From assembly GCF_015356825.1 (NCBI RefSeq), contig NZ_JAACYW010000093.1:1-36731 (forward strand): a DNA stretch of 36,731 bases. The letters run 5' to 3'. The stretch is from Catenulispora rubra (GTDB taxonomy: Bacteria > Actinomycetota > Actinomycetes > Streptomycetales > Catenulisporaceae). The notes under the pieces were generated by a model. It saw nothing but the letters and a program-made list of their open reading frames with translations, had not been told where the DNA came from and did not search any database. Positions 8,157 through 17,156 of this stretch are shown here, piece by piece (the stretch's first letter is position 1; each line of letters begins with the position of its first letter). Made by a program: the position numbers and the translations under genes.

Positions 8157-9433
8157 AGGTACTCGGGTGCCAGCAGCGCCAGGGTGACCAGCTGCTTGGC
8201 GTCGGCCACGACCTCGGTGAGGGCGGCCGTGCTGCGGTCGCTGAAGGCGTCGATCCCGAGCAGGTGCGCGACGGCGTCGATACGCTGCGACGGGCTGCTG
8301 TTCTCGACCTGCGACAGGTCGCCCTTGGCCACGGCCCACTCCGCGAAGACGAAGCGGGTCTGCGCCGCGGCGGTGGTGAGCCAGGCCGAGCCCTCGGGCC
8401 AACCGCCGACGTTCGGCGGGTAGAAGGGCAGCTGGCCGAGGCCGTTGAGGGCAGTGCGCAGGGTCTGGTCGTCCTTGGAGGCGGGGCCGGCGTCTATCTT
8501 GATACGCAGAGCCCTGAGAACGCCGACGAGATACTCAGCGGGCTGCTTCACCAGGGCGTAGCGGGCCTGCGGGCCGCGGAAGACCGGGTCCAGGAACAGA
8601 GCCCTGAGAAGCGCGGTGAGGTCGCGGTTCGGGCCGTAGGCGGCCAGCAGGCGGCCGGAGACGTCCGGCGGGATCGGGCCCGGCATGCCGAAGCGGTCCC
8701 AGAAGCGCCCGGTGACGAACTTCGGCGAGGCCGGCTGCTGCAGGATCCAGTCGACGAACGCGGTGTCGTCGAAGTCGGCGGTCTTGCCCAGGATGGTCTT
8801 GGGGGTGTCGTCGTGCAGCCTGGGGACGAGCGTGGCCTTGCCGGAGCCGTCCAGGCGCCAGCCGGTGAGGGCGCGGGCGCCGGCGCGCACGTCGTCCTCG
8901 GTGTAGTTGCCGACGCCGAGCGTGAAGAGCTCCATCAGCTCGCGCGCCAGGTTCTCGTTCGGGGCCTTGAGCGTGTTGCCGGCGCTGTCCAGCCACAGCA
9001 TCATCGCCGGGTCACGGACGATCGCGTGCGCCAGCGCGGCGAAGTCGCCGCCGCCGAGGGACCGCATGGTCTGGTTCTGCTGGACCACGAACCCGGGGCT
9101 GGCGACCTTCTGGAGGGAGGTCGCGAAGTGACCGTGGAAGAAGAACGTGCGCTTCTCCACCAACGGCTGCGTGACCGCGGCCATCCGCGCCAGCCACCAG
9201 CCGACCAGCTGGTAGTCGGCCTGCGCGTTGCCCTTCTTGGGCACCTTCATCGCCGGGAAGTCGGGCGCCGGCGTCGCGGCCGCGCCGGGATCGGCACCGG
9301 CCGGCGTCAGGAGCGCGGCCACGGTCGCCTCGTACCCGGCCTTCGCGGCGGCGTCGATCTCCGCCCCGCTCGCGCCGAACCCGGCACGCCGCAGCAGGTG
9401 TGCGACGGCGGATCTGTTCTGGTCGATGCTCAC
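8147..9433 (-). CDS. DUF1800 family protein, 428 aa
   Basis: DUF1800 proteins are widespread, usually paired with DUF1501, and without assigned function. The family pattern is clear: HLLRRAGFG at the N-terminus (about 12-20), KRTFFFHGHFATS (about 98-110), NENLARELMELFTLGVGNYTE (about 158-178) and ARALTGWRLDG (about 185-195). The C-terminal part contains LPFYPPNVGGWPEGSAWL. No export signal is visible, unlike its partner, so the chain may stay cytoplasmic or leave with the Tat-exported DUF1501 protein; this is inference. GTG start at 9433. It is divergent from the acidic TPR-like gene with only 47 bp between the start codons, so the two promoters must be very close. First gene of a two-gene minus-strand operon. 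Confidence 0.85.
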   Translation of the reverse strand: MSIDQNRSAVAHLLRRAGFGASGAEIDAAAKAGYEATVAALLTPAGADPGAAATPAPDFPAMKVPKKGNAQADYQLVGWWLARMAAVTQPLVEKRTFFFHGHFATSLQKVASPGFVVQQNQTMRSLGGGDFAALAHAIVRDPAMMLWLDSAGNTLKAPNENLARELMELFTLGVGNYTEDDVRAGARALTGWRLDGSGKATLVPRLHDDTPKTILGKTADFDDTAFVDWILQQPASPKFVTGRFWDRFGMPGPIPPDVSGRLLAAYGPNRDLTALLRALFLDPVFRGPQARYALVKQPAEYLVGVLRALRIKIDAGPASKDDQTLRTALNGLGQLPFYPPNVGGWPEGSAWLTTAAAQTRFVFAEWAVAKGDLSQVENSSPSQRIDAVAHLLGIDAFSDRSTAALTEVVADAKQLVTLALLAPEYLVN

Positions 9434-9480
9434 ACCGTCAGAATCGGGGAACGGGGTTAAGCCGCGGGTAAGAAGACGGC

Positions 9481-9978
9481 ATGTCCCCGGATGACGCCCC
9501 TGACGACGACGATGACGACAATAACGGCGACGAGCCCGATAACCCCGAAGAGCTGGAGAAACCGCAAGAGCCCGAGGAAGCCGAGGAACCCGAGGAACCG
9601 TTCGTCCCGCTGGGCTCCGAGGAACCGCCGCCGGCCACCACGGTCACCGAACCCATCGACGCGCACGCCGCCATAGCCCGCTCGCTGTACTCCGCCCCCG
9701 GCCTCCCGCGCGTCCTGCGCAAGGAAGCCCGAGCCTTCTTCGACGGCGCCATGTACGCCTACACCGAAGGCGACCTCCCTGGCGCCCGCCTGTCGTTCCT
9801 CGCGGTCGCCGCCATCGGCGACCCCGACACCGCCCCGGCCGCGCTGGTCTTCCTCGGCGTCATCGCCTACCGCCGCCGGGACGTCCCGGAAGCCCGGATG
9901 TGGTTCACCCGCGCGGCTTCCGGCCACGACCAGCACTGGGCCCTGGTCGCCACCGGCGAGCTGCGCCGGCTGGGCTGA
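9481..9978 (+). CDS. Acidic protein with TPR-like C-terminus, 165 aa, unknown function
   Basis: No family recognised. Residues 1-55 are almost entirely Asp, Glu, Pro and Asn (a run of six Asp near residue 8, then EEPEEP-type repeats), predicted disordered and highly negative. Residues 60-165 look alpha-helical, with two helix pairs of TPR/Sel1 character: FFDGAMYAYTEGDLPGARLSFLAVAAIGD and AALVFLGVIAYRRRDVPEARMWFTRAASG, each showing the alternating small/large residue pattern of a TPR. No signal peptide. It is divergent from DUF1800 and 83 bp upstream of the small Cys-rich gene on the same strand. An acidic tail plus a TPR suggests a protein-binding role; this is inference only. Confidence 0.65.
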   Translation: MSPDDAPDDDDDDNNGDEPDNPEELEKPQEPEEAEEPEEPFVPLGSEEPPPATTVTEPIDAHAAIARSLYSAPGLPRVLRKEARAFFDGAMYAYTEGDLPGARLSFLAVAAIGDPDTAPAALVFLGVIAYRRRDVPEARMWFTRAASGHDQHWALVATGELRRLG

Positions 9979-10061
9979 GCGCTCGTCCTGCGGAACCTGG
10001 CGGTCCGTCAGAACAATATGCGCGGACTCGTCAGTCACAGAGCCGAGAGGGGTTCCCGGAC

Positions 10062-10235
10062 ATGTACACCGGCGACAAGTACAGGCACTGCAACAACCGG
10101 AACTGCCGCAAGAAGACCCGCTGGGTCCGCTGCCCGAACTGCAACGGCCGCGGTCCGACGTGGACGACCACGTGCAAGTACAACTGCGACGACGGGTACA
10201 AGTGCGAGAACGGGACGAACGATCCGTACCACTGA
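10062..10235 (+). CDS. Small Cys-rich protein, 57 aa, DnaJ zinc-finger-like motif
   Basis: A small basic protein with seven Cys at positions 10, 15, 24, 27, 38, 42 and 48. CPNCNGRG (24-31) matches the CxxCxGxG unit of DnaJ-type zinc ribbons; a second half, CKYNCDDGYKC (38-48), could supply the remaining ligands. Start chosen at the ATG of 10062, with GAGAGGGG about 7 nt upstream; longer in-frame starts lack a comparable site. It follows the acidic TPR-like gene by 83 bp on the same strand, so the pair may be co-expressed. The TGA stop is the beginning of a 16-bp tandem repeat. Zinc or RNA binding is plausible but not shown. Confidence 0.6.
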   Translation: MYTGDKYRHCNNRNCRKKTRWVRCPNCNGRGPTWTTTCKYNCDDGYKCENGTNDPYH

Positions 10236-10311
10236 CCGCCGGAATCACTGACTGCCGGAATCGCTGGTTACCGGAATCACTGACCGTCGGAAACACCGAC
10301 CGCCGGAATCC
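10232..10311 (+). repeat. 16-bp tandem repeat, 5 copies, starting at a stop codon
   Basis: Five contiguous units with consensus CTGACCGCCGGAATCA; the most divergent is the third. The first unit contains the TGA stop of the Cys-rich gene (10233-10235). The array fills the gap to the convergent SnoaL-like gene, ending 11 bp before its stop. The core is about 13/15 identical to the 19-bp repeat at 8100-8156. Confidence 0.85.
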
Positions 10312-10322
10312 GTCGCGGGCGC

Positions 10323-10682
10323 TCAGTCCAGCTCGGCCGTGCCCTCGCGGTACACCTTCGCCGTCACGATCAGCCCGTCGCGCAGCGTGAAGAACGCCGC
10401 GATCGAATAGGACCGCTCCGCGCCGTCCCACAGCAGGGTCTCGGTCATTTGGCACGCCGCGCGGTCCCGGTCGACCAGCAGGTTCTCCACCACGAGCGTC
10501 GGGTGCAGGCCGGCGATCGCCTCGCGGAAGAAGGGTTCCAGCTCGGCGCGGCCTCGGACCGTCGTCCGGCCGGTGATCCAGACCGCGTCGTCGGCGAGGC
10601 CGGCCATCAGGGCCGGGAGGTCGCCTTTGCTGAACGCCCGGACGTGCTCGTGCACCGCTGCGGCAACGCGATCATCGACCAT
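10323..10682 (-). CDS. SnoaL/NTF2-like domain protein, 119 aa
   Basis: Compact alpha+beta cone fold of the SnoaL-like/NTF2 superfamily. The pattern is an N-terminal helix with VRAFSKGDLPALMAGLADDAVWI (about 14-36), then GRAELEPFFREAIAGL (about 44-59), then a beta-sheet with FFTLRDGLIVTAKVYR (about 96-111). Such proteins act as small-molecule isomerases or hydrolases, or only bind ligands; no catalytic residues can be assigned here. The length is normal for a single-domain member. It lies 63 bp downstream of acnA on the same strand with a terminator-like hairpin in between, so it may have its own promoter or depend on readthrough. It is convergent with the Cys-rich gene. Confidence 0.75.
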   Translation of the reverse strand: MVDDRVAAAVHEHVRAFSKGDLPALMAGLADDAVWITGRTTVRGRAELEPFFREAIAGLHPTLVVENLLVDRDRAACQMTETLLWDGAERSYSIAAFFTLRDGLIVTAKVYREGTAELD

Positions 10683-10696
10683 GCCGGGAGCATAGA

Positions 10697-10728
10697 GCAG
10701 CCCCCGACCCGACCGGGCCGAGGGCTGC
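10697..10728 (-). terminator. Stem-loop downstream of acnA
   Basis: GCAGCCC (10697-10703) pairs with GGGCTGC (10722-10728); inner CG and CCC/GGG pairs extend the stem with mismatches. It starts 17 nt after the acnA stop. Weak pyrimidine tail (TCTATGCT) on the minus strand. Confidence 0.5.
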
Positions 10729-10745
10729 GTCAGCGCGCTTGGCGC

Positions 10746-13397
<2,652 letters not shown>

Positions 13398-13421
13398 GGC
13401 CCAGCTCTCGCTTGCGGAAAG

Positions 13422-13439
13422 TATCTCGACGTCAAGACA
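13422..13439. promoter_or_regulatory. Palindromic operator candidate upstream of acnA
   Basis: TATCTCGACGTCAAGACA is an imperfect palindrome with 7 of 9 pairs around GACGTC, ending 24 nt before the acnA ATG. In S. coelicolor the MarR-family regulator TamR controls the aconitase gene through a palindrome of the type TCTTGA-N-TCAAGA. I infer a similar site here; no tamR gene lies in the window. Confidence 0.45.
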
Positions 13440-13587
13440 CTCTAGTGGGTGCCGCCGCGCGGTACCAACCCGGGGTGCGCCACACGTGTCCGGACCTGCG
13501 CGGACGTGCGCCGCCCGGGACGCCTGTGAGCACGCTCACCCGGGTGGCCGCTGGCCCGGCGGCGCGGGCCTTGTGACAATCGTCCCA

Positions 13588-14370
13588 ATGGATACTGTGC
13601 CCGCCACCCCAGAGACCAGCACCCCGACGGCCGCCTCGAAGGTCCTGCGCACCACGTTCCCGGACGCCATCCCGGCGACCGGCTTCGTGCGCGCCACGCG
13701 CGAGCTGCTCGCGCCCCACGGATTCCATGCCGCCAACACCCTGCCGCTGATCGCGACCTGCCGCGACGAGCTCGCGGTGACCATCACCGCACGCCTGTAC
13801 GACACCTGGGGCGCCGGCTTCAACATGGCCGGCCTGGCCGGGATGATCGTGCTGGGCCGCACCGGGATCCTGGCCGCCTCGGGCCACGCCCCGGTGGAGG
13901 ACGGCGTCCGGCGCTTCGTCCTGGTGGCGCTCCCGCACATAGGGATCGACGCGCACGGCGTGATCGGCAACGTCGAGCGCCCCGGCGTCCCCGGCGTCTC
14001 GCACACCTGCGGCGCCCTGATGGCCCTGCACGACGAGCTGCGCGGGGACAACGCCCCGACCGGCGACTACCCGTTCCTGGACCTGGCCGACCCGGAGCAG
14101 AGCATGCTCCGCGACCGGATCCCGCCGTTCCTGCCGGACGGTCCGGTGCCCGACCTGGCCGGCCTCACCCGGATCGCGCGCGACGTCATCACCGCGGACA
14201 CGCACAAGGTGATCAGTGTGCTGCGCGAGGGCAACTCCATGCCGGCGCACGTGGCGGTGTTCACCGGGATCCACATCAACGGTCCCGGCGGGACCGAGTA
14301 CGTGGCGCCCGGCGCGTGCTACCTGGACCTGGGGACGGACCAGCCGGAGATCAACCTGGTCATCGACTGA
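13588..14370 (+). CDS. LCIB/C-type carbonic-anhydrase-like protein, 260 aa
   Basis: Resembles the limiting-CO2-inducible protein B/C family of algae, diatoms and some bacteria. Members with solved structures have a beta-carbonic-anhydrase-like fold with two Cys and one His as zinc ligands. The three expected ligands are in conserved contexts: C58 in ATCRDE, H117 in LPHIGID and C141 in SHTCGAL. Other family features are FNMAGLAGMIVLGRTG (about 78-93) and the glycine-rich block after the His. No signal or membrane segment, so cytoplasmic. I start at the ATG of 13588; upstream in-frame extension into the acnA region is unlikely to be coding. It is divergent from acnA. Some family members lack CA activity, so reversible CO2 hydration is inferred. 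Confidence 0.72.
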   Translation: MDTVPATPETSTPTAASKVLRTTFPDAIPATGFVRATRELLAPHGFHAANTLPLIATCRDELAVTITARLYDTWGAGFNMAGLAGMIVLGRTGILAASGHAPVEDGVRRFVLVALPHIGIDAHGVIGNVERPGVPGVSHTCGALMALHDELRGDNAPTGDYPFLDLADPEQSMLRDRIPPFLPDGPVPDLAGLTRIARDVITADTHKVISVLREGNSMPAHVAVFTGIHINGPGGTEYVAPGACYLDLGTDQPEINLVID

Positions 14371-14394
14371 CCCTGATCGACGGATAGCCGGATA

Positions 14395-14416
14395 GACCGA
14401 CAGACCGACAGACCGA
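14395..14416 (+). repeat. 8-bp tandem repeat (GACCGACA), about 3 copies
   Basis: GACCGA recurs at 14395, 14403 and 14411. It is embedded in a simple GAT/GAC-rich stretch that begins at the stop codon of the LCIB-like gene and continues to about 14450 (GATCGACTGATCGG-type motifs). Confidence 0.6.
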
Positions 14417-14470
14417 TCGGCCATTCGACCGATCTGCTGATCGACTGATCGGCGTACGCACCGAACGCAG

Positions 14471-14496
14471 TGGCGCCGTGTGGCAACACGGCGCCA
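14471..14496 (+). terminator. 11-bp perfect stem, 4-nt loop, after the LCIB-like gene
   Basis: TGGCGCCGTGT (14471-14481) and ACACGGCGCCA (14486-14496) pair perfectly around GGCA. It lies about 100 nt past the LCIB-like stop and 76 nt before the sigma-factor start. No U-tract, but the stem is very stable; it likely separates the two genes. Confidence 0.65.
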
Positions 14497-14571
14497 TTCG
14501 CATGCAACCCCTCGCGCACCCGGGCGCATCAGGTGACTGTCCGGACAACACATCCACCGAGGGGGAGGCCT

Positions 14572-15123
14572 ATGGCGACGCCCGACCGCGACGCCGAATT
14601 CACCGAGTACGCCAGCGCCCGGCAGGCCTGGCTGCGCCGGGTCGCCTATCTGTTGTGCGGCGACTGGCACCGCGCCGACGACCTGGTGCAGAGCACGATC
14701 ACCAAGCTCTACACGCACTGGCACCGGGCCCGGCGGGCCGACAACGTCGACGGCTACGCCCGCCGCACGCTGGTCAACACCTACCTGGCCGAGCAGCGCT
14801 CCGGCTGGGCCAAGTGGACGGTCCTGCACCGTTTCGGGGGCGGGCACGCCGCCGATCCGGAGCCGGACCCGGCCGCGCTCGGCGATCTGGCGCTGGGGCT
14901 GGACCTGAAGACGGCACTGGCGAAGCTGCCCGCGCGGCAGCGCGTCACCGTGGTCCTGCGTTTCTACTGCGACCTGTCGGTCGAGCAGACCTCCCAGCTC
15001 ATGGGCTGCTCGACCGGCACCGTCAAGAGCCAGTCCGCGCGCGGCCTGGCCGCGCTGCGGAACCTCCTCGACCCGAATCTGATCGACCCGAATCTGATCC
15101 CCGTGATGGAGGGATTGCTGTGA
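14572..15123 (+). CDS. SigE-family ECF RNA polymerase sigma factor, 183 aa
   Basis: Cytoplasmic group IV sigma factor of the actinobacterial SigE family. Region 2: RQAWLRRVAYLLCGDWHRADDLVQSTITKLYTHW (about 15-48), with the usual ADDLVQ core-binding motif. Region 4: LPARQRVTVVLRFYCDLSVEQTSQLMGCSTGTVKSQSARGLAALR (about 120-165), a helix-turn-helix for -35 recognition. The ATG at 14572 has GGGGGAGG 5 nt upstream and begins where the family usually does; an in-frame ATG at 14470 would add a non-conserved lead. The last codons contain a perfect 15-bp duplication (DPNLI twice). The stop overlaps the start of the next gene by 4 bp, implying translational coupling with a likely regulatory partner. 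Confidence 0.92.
   Translation: MATPDRDAEFTEYASARQAWLRRVAYLLCGDWHRADDLVQSTITKLYTHWHRARRADNVDGYARRTLVNTYLAEQRSGWAKWTVLHRFGGGHAADPEPDPAALGDLALGLDLKTALAKLPARQRVTVVLRFYCDLSVEQTSQLMGCSTGTVKSQSARGLAALRNLLDPNLIDPNLIPVMEGLL
15070..15099 (+). repeat. Perfect 15-bp tandem duplication near the 3' end of the sigma gene
   Basis: GACCCGAATCTGATC occurs twice in tandem, in frame, giving DPNLI-DPNLI in the last 20 residues. Another example of repeat growth at a gene 3' end, here within coding sequence. Confidence 0.8.
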
Positions 15124-16181
15124 ATCAGGACTTGAAGACCTCGCTCGAAGAACTGGCCGACGCCGAGTACGCCGACGCGCCGCCCAGCACCGTCGACATC
15201 GGCCGCGCCCGCGCGGTCGGCCGGCGCCGGATCGCCACGGCCCGGGTGGCACCGGTCGCCGGCGGCCTGGCGGTGGTCGCGGCGTGCGCGCTGGTGGCGA
15301 ACGGGCTCGGCGGGACGTCGCCGGCGGAGCGGCCCGAGTCCGCGCCCGCACTGTCCGGGACCTTCACCGGTACCGACCCGCTCCCCGAGATCGCCTCCTT
15401 CGGATACCTGCCGGACGGCTACAAGGTGGCGACGCACACCATGGCCTCGGGCCTCACGACCGTCATCTTGCAGACCAAGCCGATGCTGCCCAGCGAAAAA
15501 GCCGGTTACCTGAACCCGGCCGAGCTGCACCTGTCCTCGTCCCCCACCGAGCTGAAGCCGGTAGCACCTGCGACGACGACAGAGGTGAAGGTCAAGGGGA
15601 GTCCGAAGGCGTACATCGAGCACGACGGGGACGGCACCATAATCCCGGACCGCCTGCAGTGGCAGACGGCGTCCGGGTCCTGGTTCACACTCGCCGCCTT
15701 CAACAAGATCCACGGCGCCCAACTGCAGGCGATGCTGGTCAGAGTCGCCGATTCGGTGACCGCCAACGGTTCCGCCGTGCCCATGCCGATCCACATCGAG
15801 GGCGTGCCGAAGGGCGCCACGCTCGACGCTGCCGAGCTGGCCGACCCGATCGTGGTCGGACAGAATCCGCCCGCGGTCCGGACATCGCTGGAATTCGGCG
15901 ACGGCAAGAGCAGGTTCATCAGCTTCAGCGTCATCGTCATCCCCGTCGGCTGGACGGACCCCCAGAGCACGGTGCCCCTGAGCGCGTATCCGAAGCTGCC
16001 GGACGACGGCACGACCGCCTGCAAGCACGACAACGGCTTGCAGATCTGCGTTCTGGACAGCCATGCCGGGATCAGCGGCGTCGACCCGCTGGACTCCGTC
16101 GGCGGCGCCAAGGGGCTGCTCGACCGGATCACGTCATTCGGCACGGACCGCGCGAACTGGACCACACAGGTCCTCAACTGA
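15120..16181 (+). CDS. Single-pass membrane protein coupled to the sigma factor, 353 aa
   Basis: GTG start overlapping the sigma-factor stop (GTGA). A cytoplasmic N-terminus of about 45 residues (MNQDLKTSLEELADAEYADAP) leads to an Arg-rich stop and one membrane helix (about 46-64, VAPVAGGLAVVAACALVANG). The rest (about 65-353) is extracytoplasmic, mostly beta-strand in character, with several Pro/Thr-rich connections and two Cys near the C-terminus (CKHDNGLQIC) that could form a disulfide. SigE-family sigma factors often have such a cotranscribed single-pass partner, thought to act as anti-sigma or sensor. No zinc-binding HxxxCxxC anti-sigma motif is visible, so the inhibitory role is an inference from position alone. 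Confidence 0.72.
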   Translation: MNQDLKTSLEELADAEYADAPPSTVDIGRARAVGRRRIATARVAPVAGGLAVVAACALVANGLGGTSPAERPESAPALSGTFTGTDPLPEIASFGYLPDGYKVATHTMASGLTTVILQTKPMLPSEKAGYLNPAELHLSSSPTELKPVAPATTTEVKVKGSPKAYIEHDGDGTIIPDRLQWQTASGSWFTLAAFNKIHGAQLQAMLVRVADSVTANGSAVPMPIHIEGVPKGATLDAAELADPIVVGQNPPAVRTSLEFGDGKSRFISFSVIVIPVGWTDPQSTVPLSAYPKLPDDGTTACKHDNGLQICVLDSHAGISGVDPLDSVGGAKGLLDRITSFGTDRANWTTQVLN

Positions 16182-16263
16182 GACGCCATCGAGGAATGTC
16201 GGGCTAGGGGATCACCCTGTGAGAAAGCCCACGTAGAACAGCAGTATCAGGGCCTTAATGCTT

Positions 16264-16294
16264 CGCCCCGGCGCTATGCGACTGCGCCGGGGCG
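16264..16294. terminator. 11-bp perfect stem-loop between convergent genes
   Basis: CGCCCCGGCGC (16264-16274) and GCGCCGGGGCG (16284-16294) pair perfectly around a 9-nt loop; four further outer pairs (one G-U) extend the stem to about 15 bp. It overlaps the last codons and stop of the TRIC gene, and lies 82 nt after the stop of the convergent membrane-protein gene, so it may serve both. Confidence 0.75.
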
Positions 16295-16954
16295 AGGCGC
16301 GTGCCAGTCCCGCCAGACCGCGACCAACCGGATGGCCGCGGTGATCGCCACCGACCCCGCAGCGGCCAGGTAGCCCTGGACCACGAACCCGTGCCGCTCC
16401 ACCAGACCGAACAGCAGTCCCCCGACGAACGCCGGCACCGCGTACAGCTCCCGCTGGAGCACCATCGGGACTTCGTTGACCAGCACGTCCCGCACCACCC
16501 CGCCGCCGGTCGCGGTGACCGTGCCGAGCAGCGCCGCTTGGAAGACCGGCAGATGGTAATCCAATGCTTTGAGAGTTCCGGAGACCGCGAACAGACCAAG
16601 GGTCAGGGCATCGGCGATCACTGCGACGCGGTCAAAGCGGAGCGCCCTTCCGCGCACTTCCTCCATCGCCGATTTCAGTTTCGAATCACTCATTCGGCGG
16701 CTGGTCACCAGGAGCACTGTCGCGGTCGCCGCGAGTGCCACGGCGAAATAGCGCCAGTCCTGGATCGCGGCCACCGGGGTGGCCCCGATCAGGGCATCGC
16801 GGATCATCCCTCCTCCGAGTGACGACGCGACCGCGATCACGAGGATGCCGACCAGATCAAGGCCCTTGCGCAGACCCGCGAAAGCCCCCGCGACCGCCGC
16901 CGCGAAGACACCTAAGAGATCCAGAAGAACCGGAAGATGAGGATTGGCGACCAT
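16274..16954 (-). CDS. TRIC-type cation channel family protein (UPF0126/YadS-like), 226 aa
   Basis: Integral membrane protein of the prokaryotic TRIC family (older name UPF0126), trimeric monovalent-cation channels. Two internally homologous three-helix halves are visible, each with the glycine-rich GGGxxRD signature: GGGMIRDALIG (about 48-58) and GGGVVRDVLVNEVP (about 132-145). About seven hydrophobic helices in all. The ATG at 16954 gives a normal N-terminus (VANPHLPVLLDLLGVFAAAVAGAFAG, the first helix); an in-frame start further upstream would add a Cys/Pro-rich lead lacking an SD. It is divergent from sepH, with a perfect inverted repeat between them. Transported ion in bacteria is uncertain. 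Confidence 0.85.
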   Translation of the reverse strand: MVANPHLPVLLDLLGVFAAAVAGAFAGLRKGLDLVGILVIAVASSLGGGMIRDALIGATPVAAIQDWRYFAVALAATATVLLVTSRRMSDSKLKSAMEEVRGRALRFDRVAVIADALTLGLFAVSGTLKALDYHLPVFQAALLGTVTATGGGVVRDVLVNEVPMVLQRELYAVPAFVGGLLFGLVERHGFVVQGYLAAAGSVAITAAIRLVAVWRDWHAPRPGAVA

Positions 16955-16990
16955 GATGTCTGGGAATGTACCCGGTTCAAGGCGGGAGGG

Positions 16991-17010
16991 GTGACCCCGC
17001 GGGGGGTCAC
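16991..17010. promoter_or_regulatory. Inverted repeat between the divergent TRIC and sepH genes
   Basis: GTGACCCC and GGGGTCAC are perfectly complementary across a 4-nt loop. It lies about 35 nt upstream of the TRIC start and about 150 nt upstream of sepH, so an operator role is possible. Nothing identifies the regulator. Confidence 0.4.
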
Positions 17011-17156
17011 AGAACTGACATCCCACAACTGGACGGCGTACGACAAATGACCGACAACCCTTGCTGTCCGGGCGACCTCATCCGTTTCCCGTACCCGATC
17101 GGCGTGTCGATGCAGTACGGTCTAGCTGGCAGCACTCGTCGAAGGGAGGTCCGCTC

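Noticed and set aside
10018..10061. Longer start for the Cys-rich protein
   Set aside because: The ATG at 10018 is in a different frame and the 10062 ATG has the better ribosome binding site.
14470..14571. Upstream in-frame ATG for the SigE-family sigma factor
   Set aside because: It would begin inside the preceding gene's terminator stem-loop and add 34 non-conserved residues; the ATG at 14572 has a strong SD.
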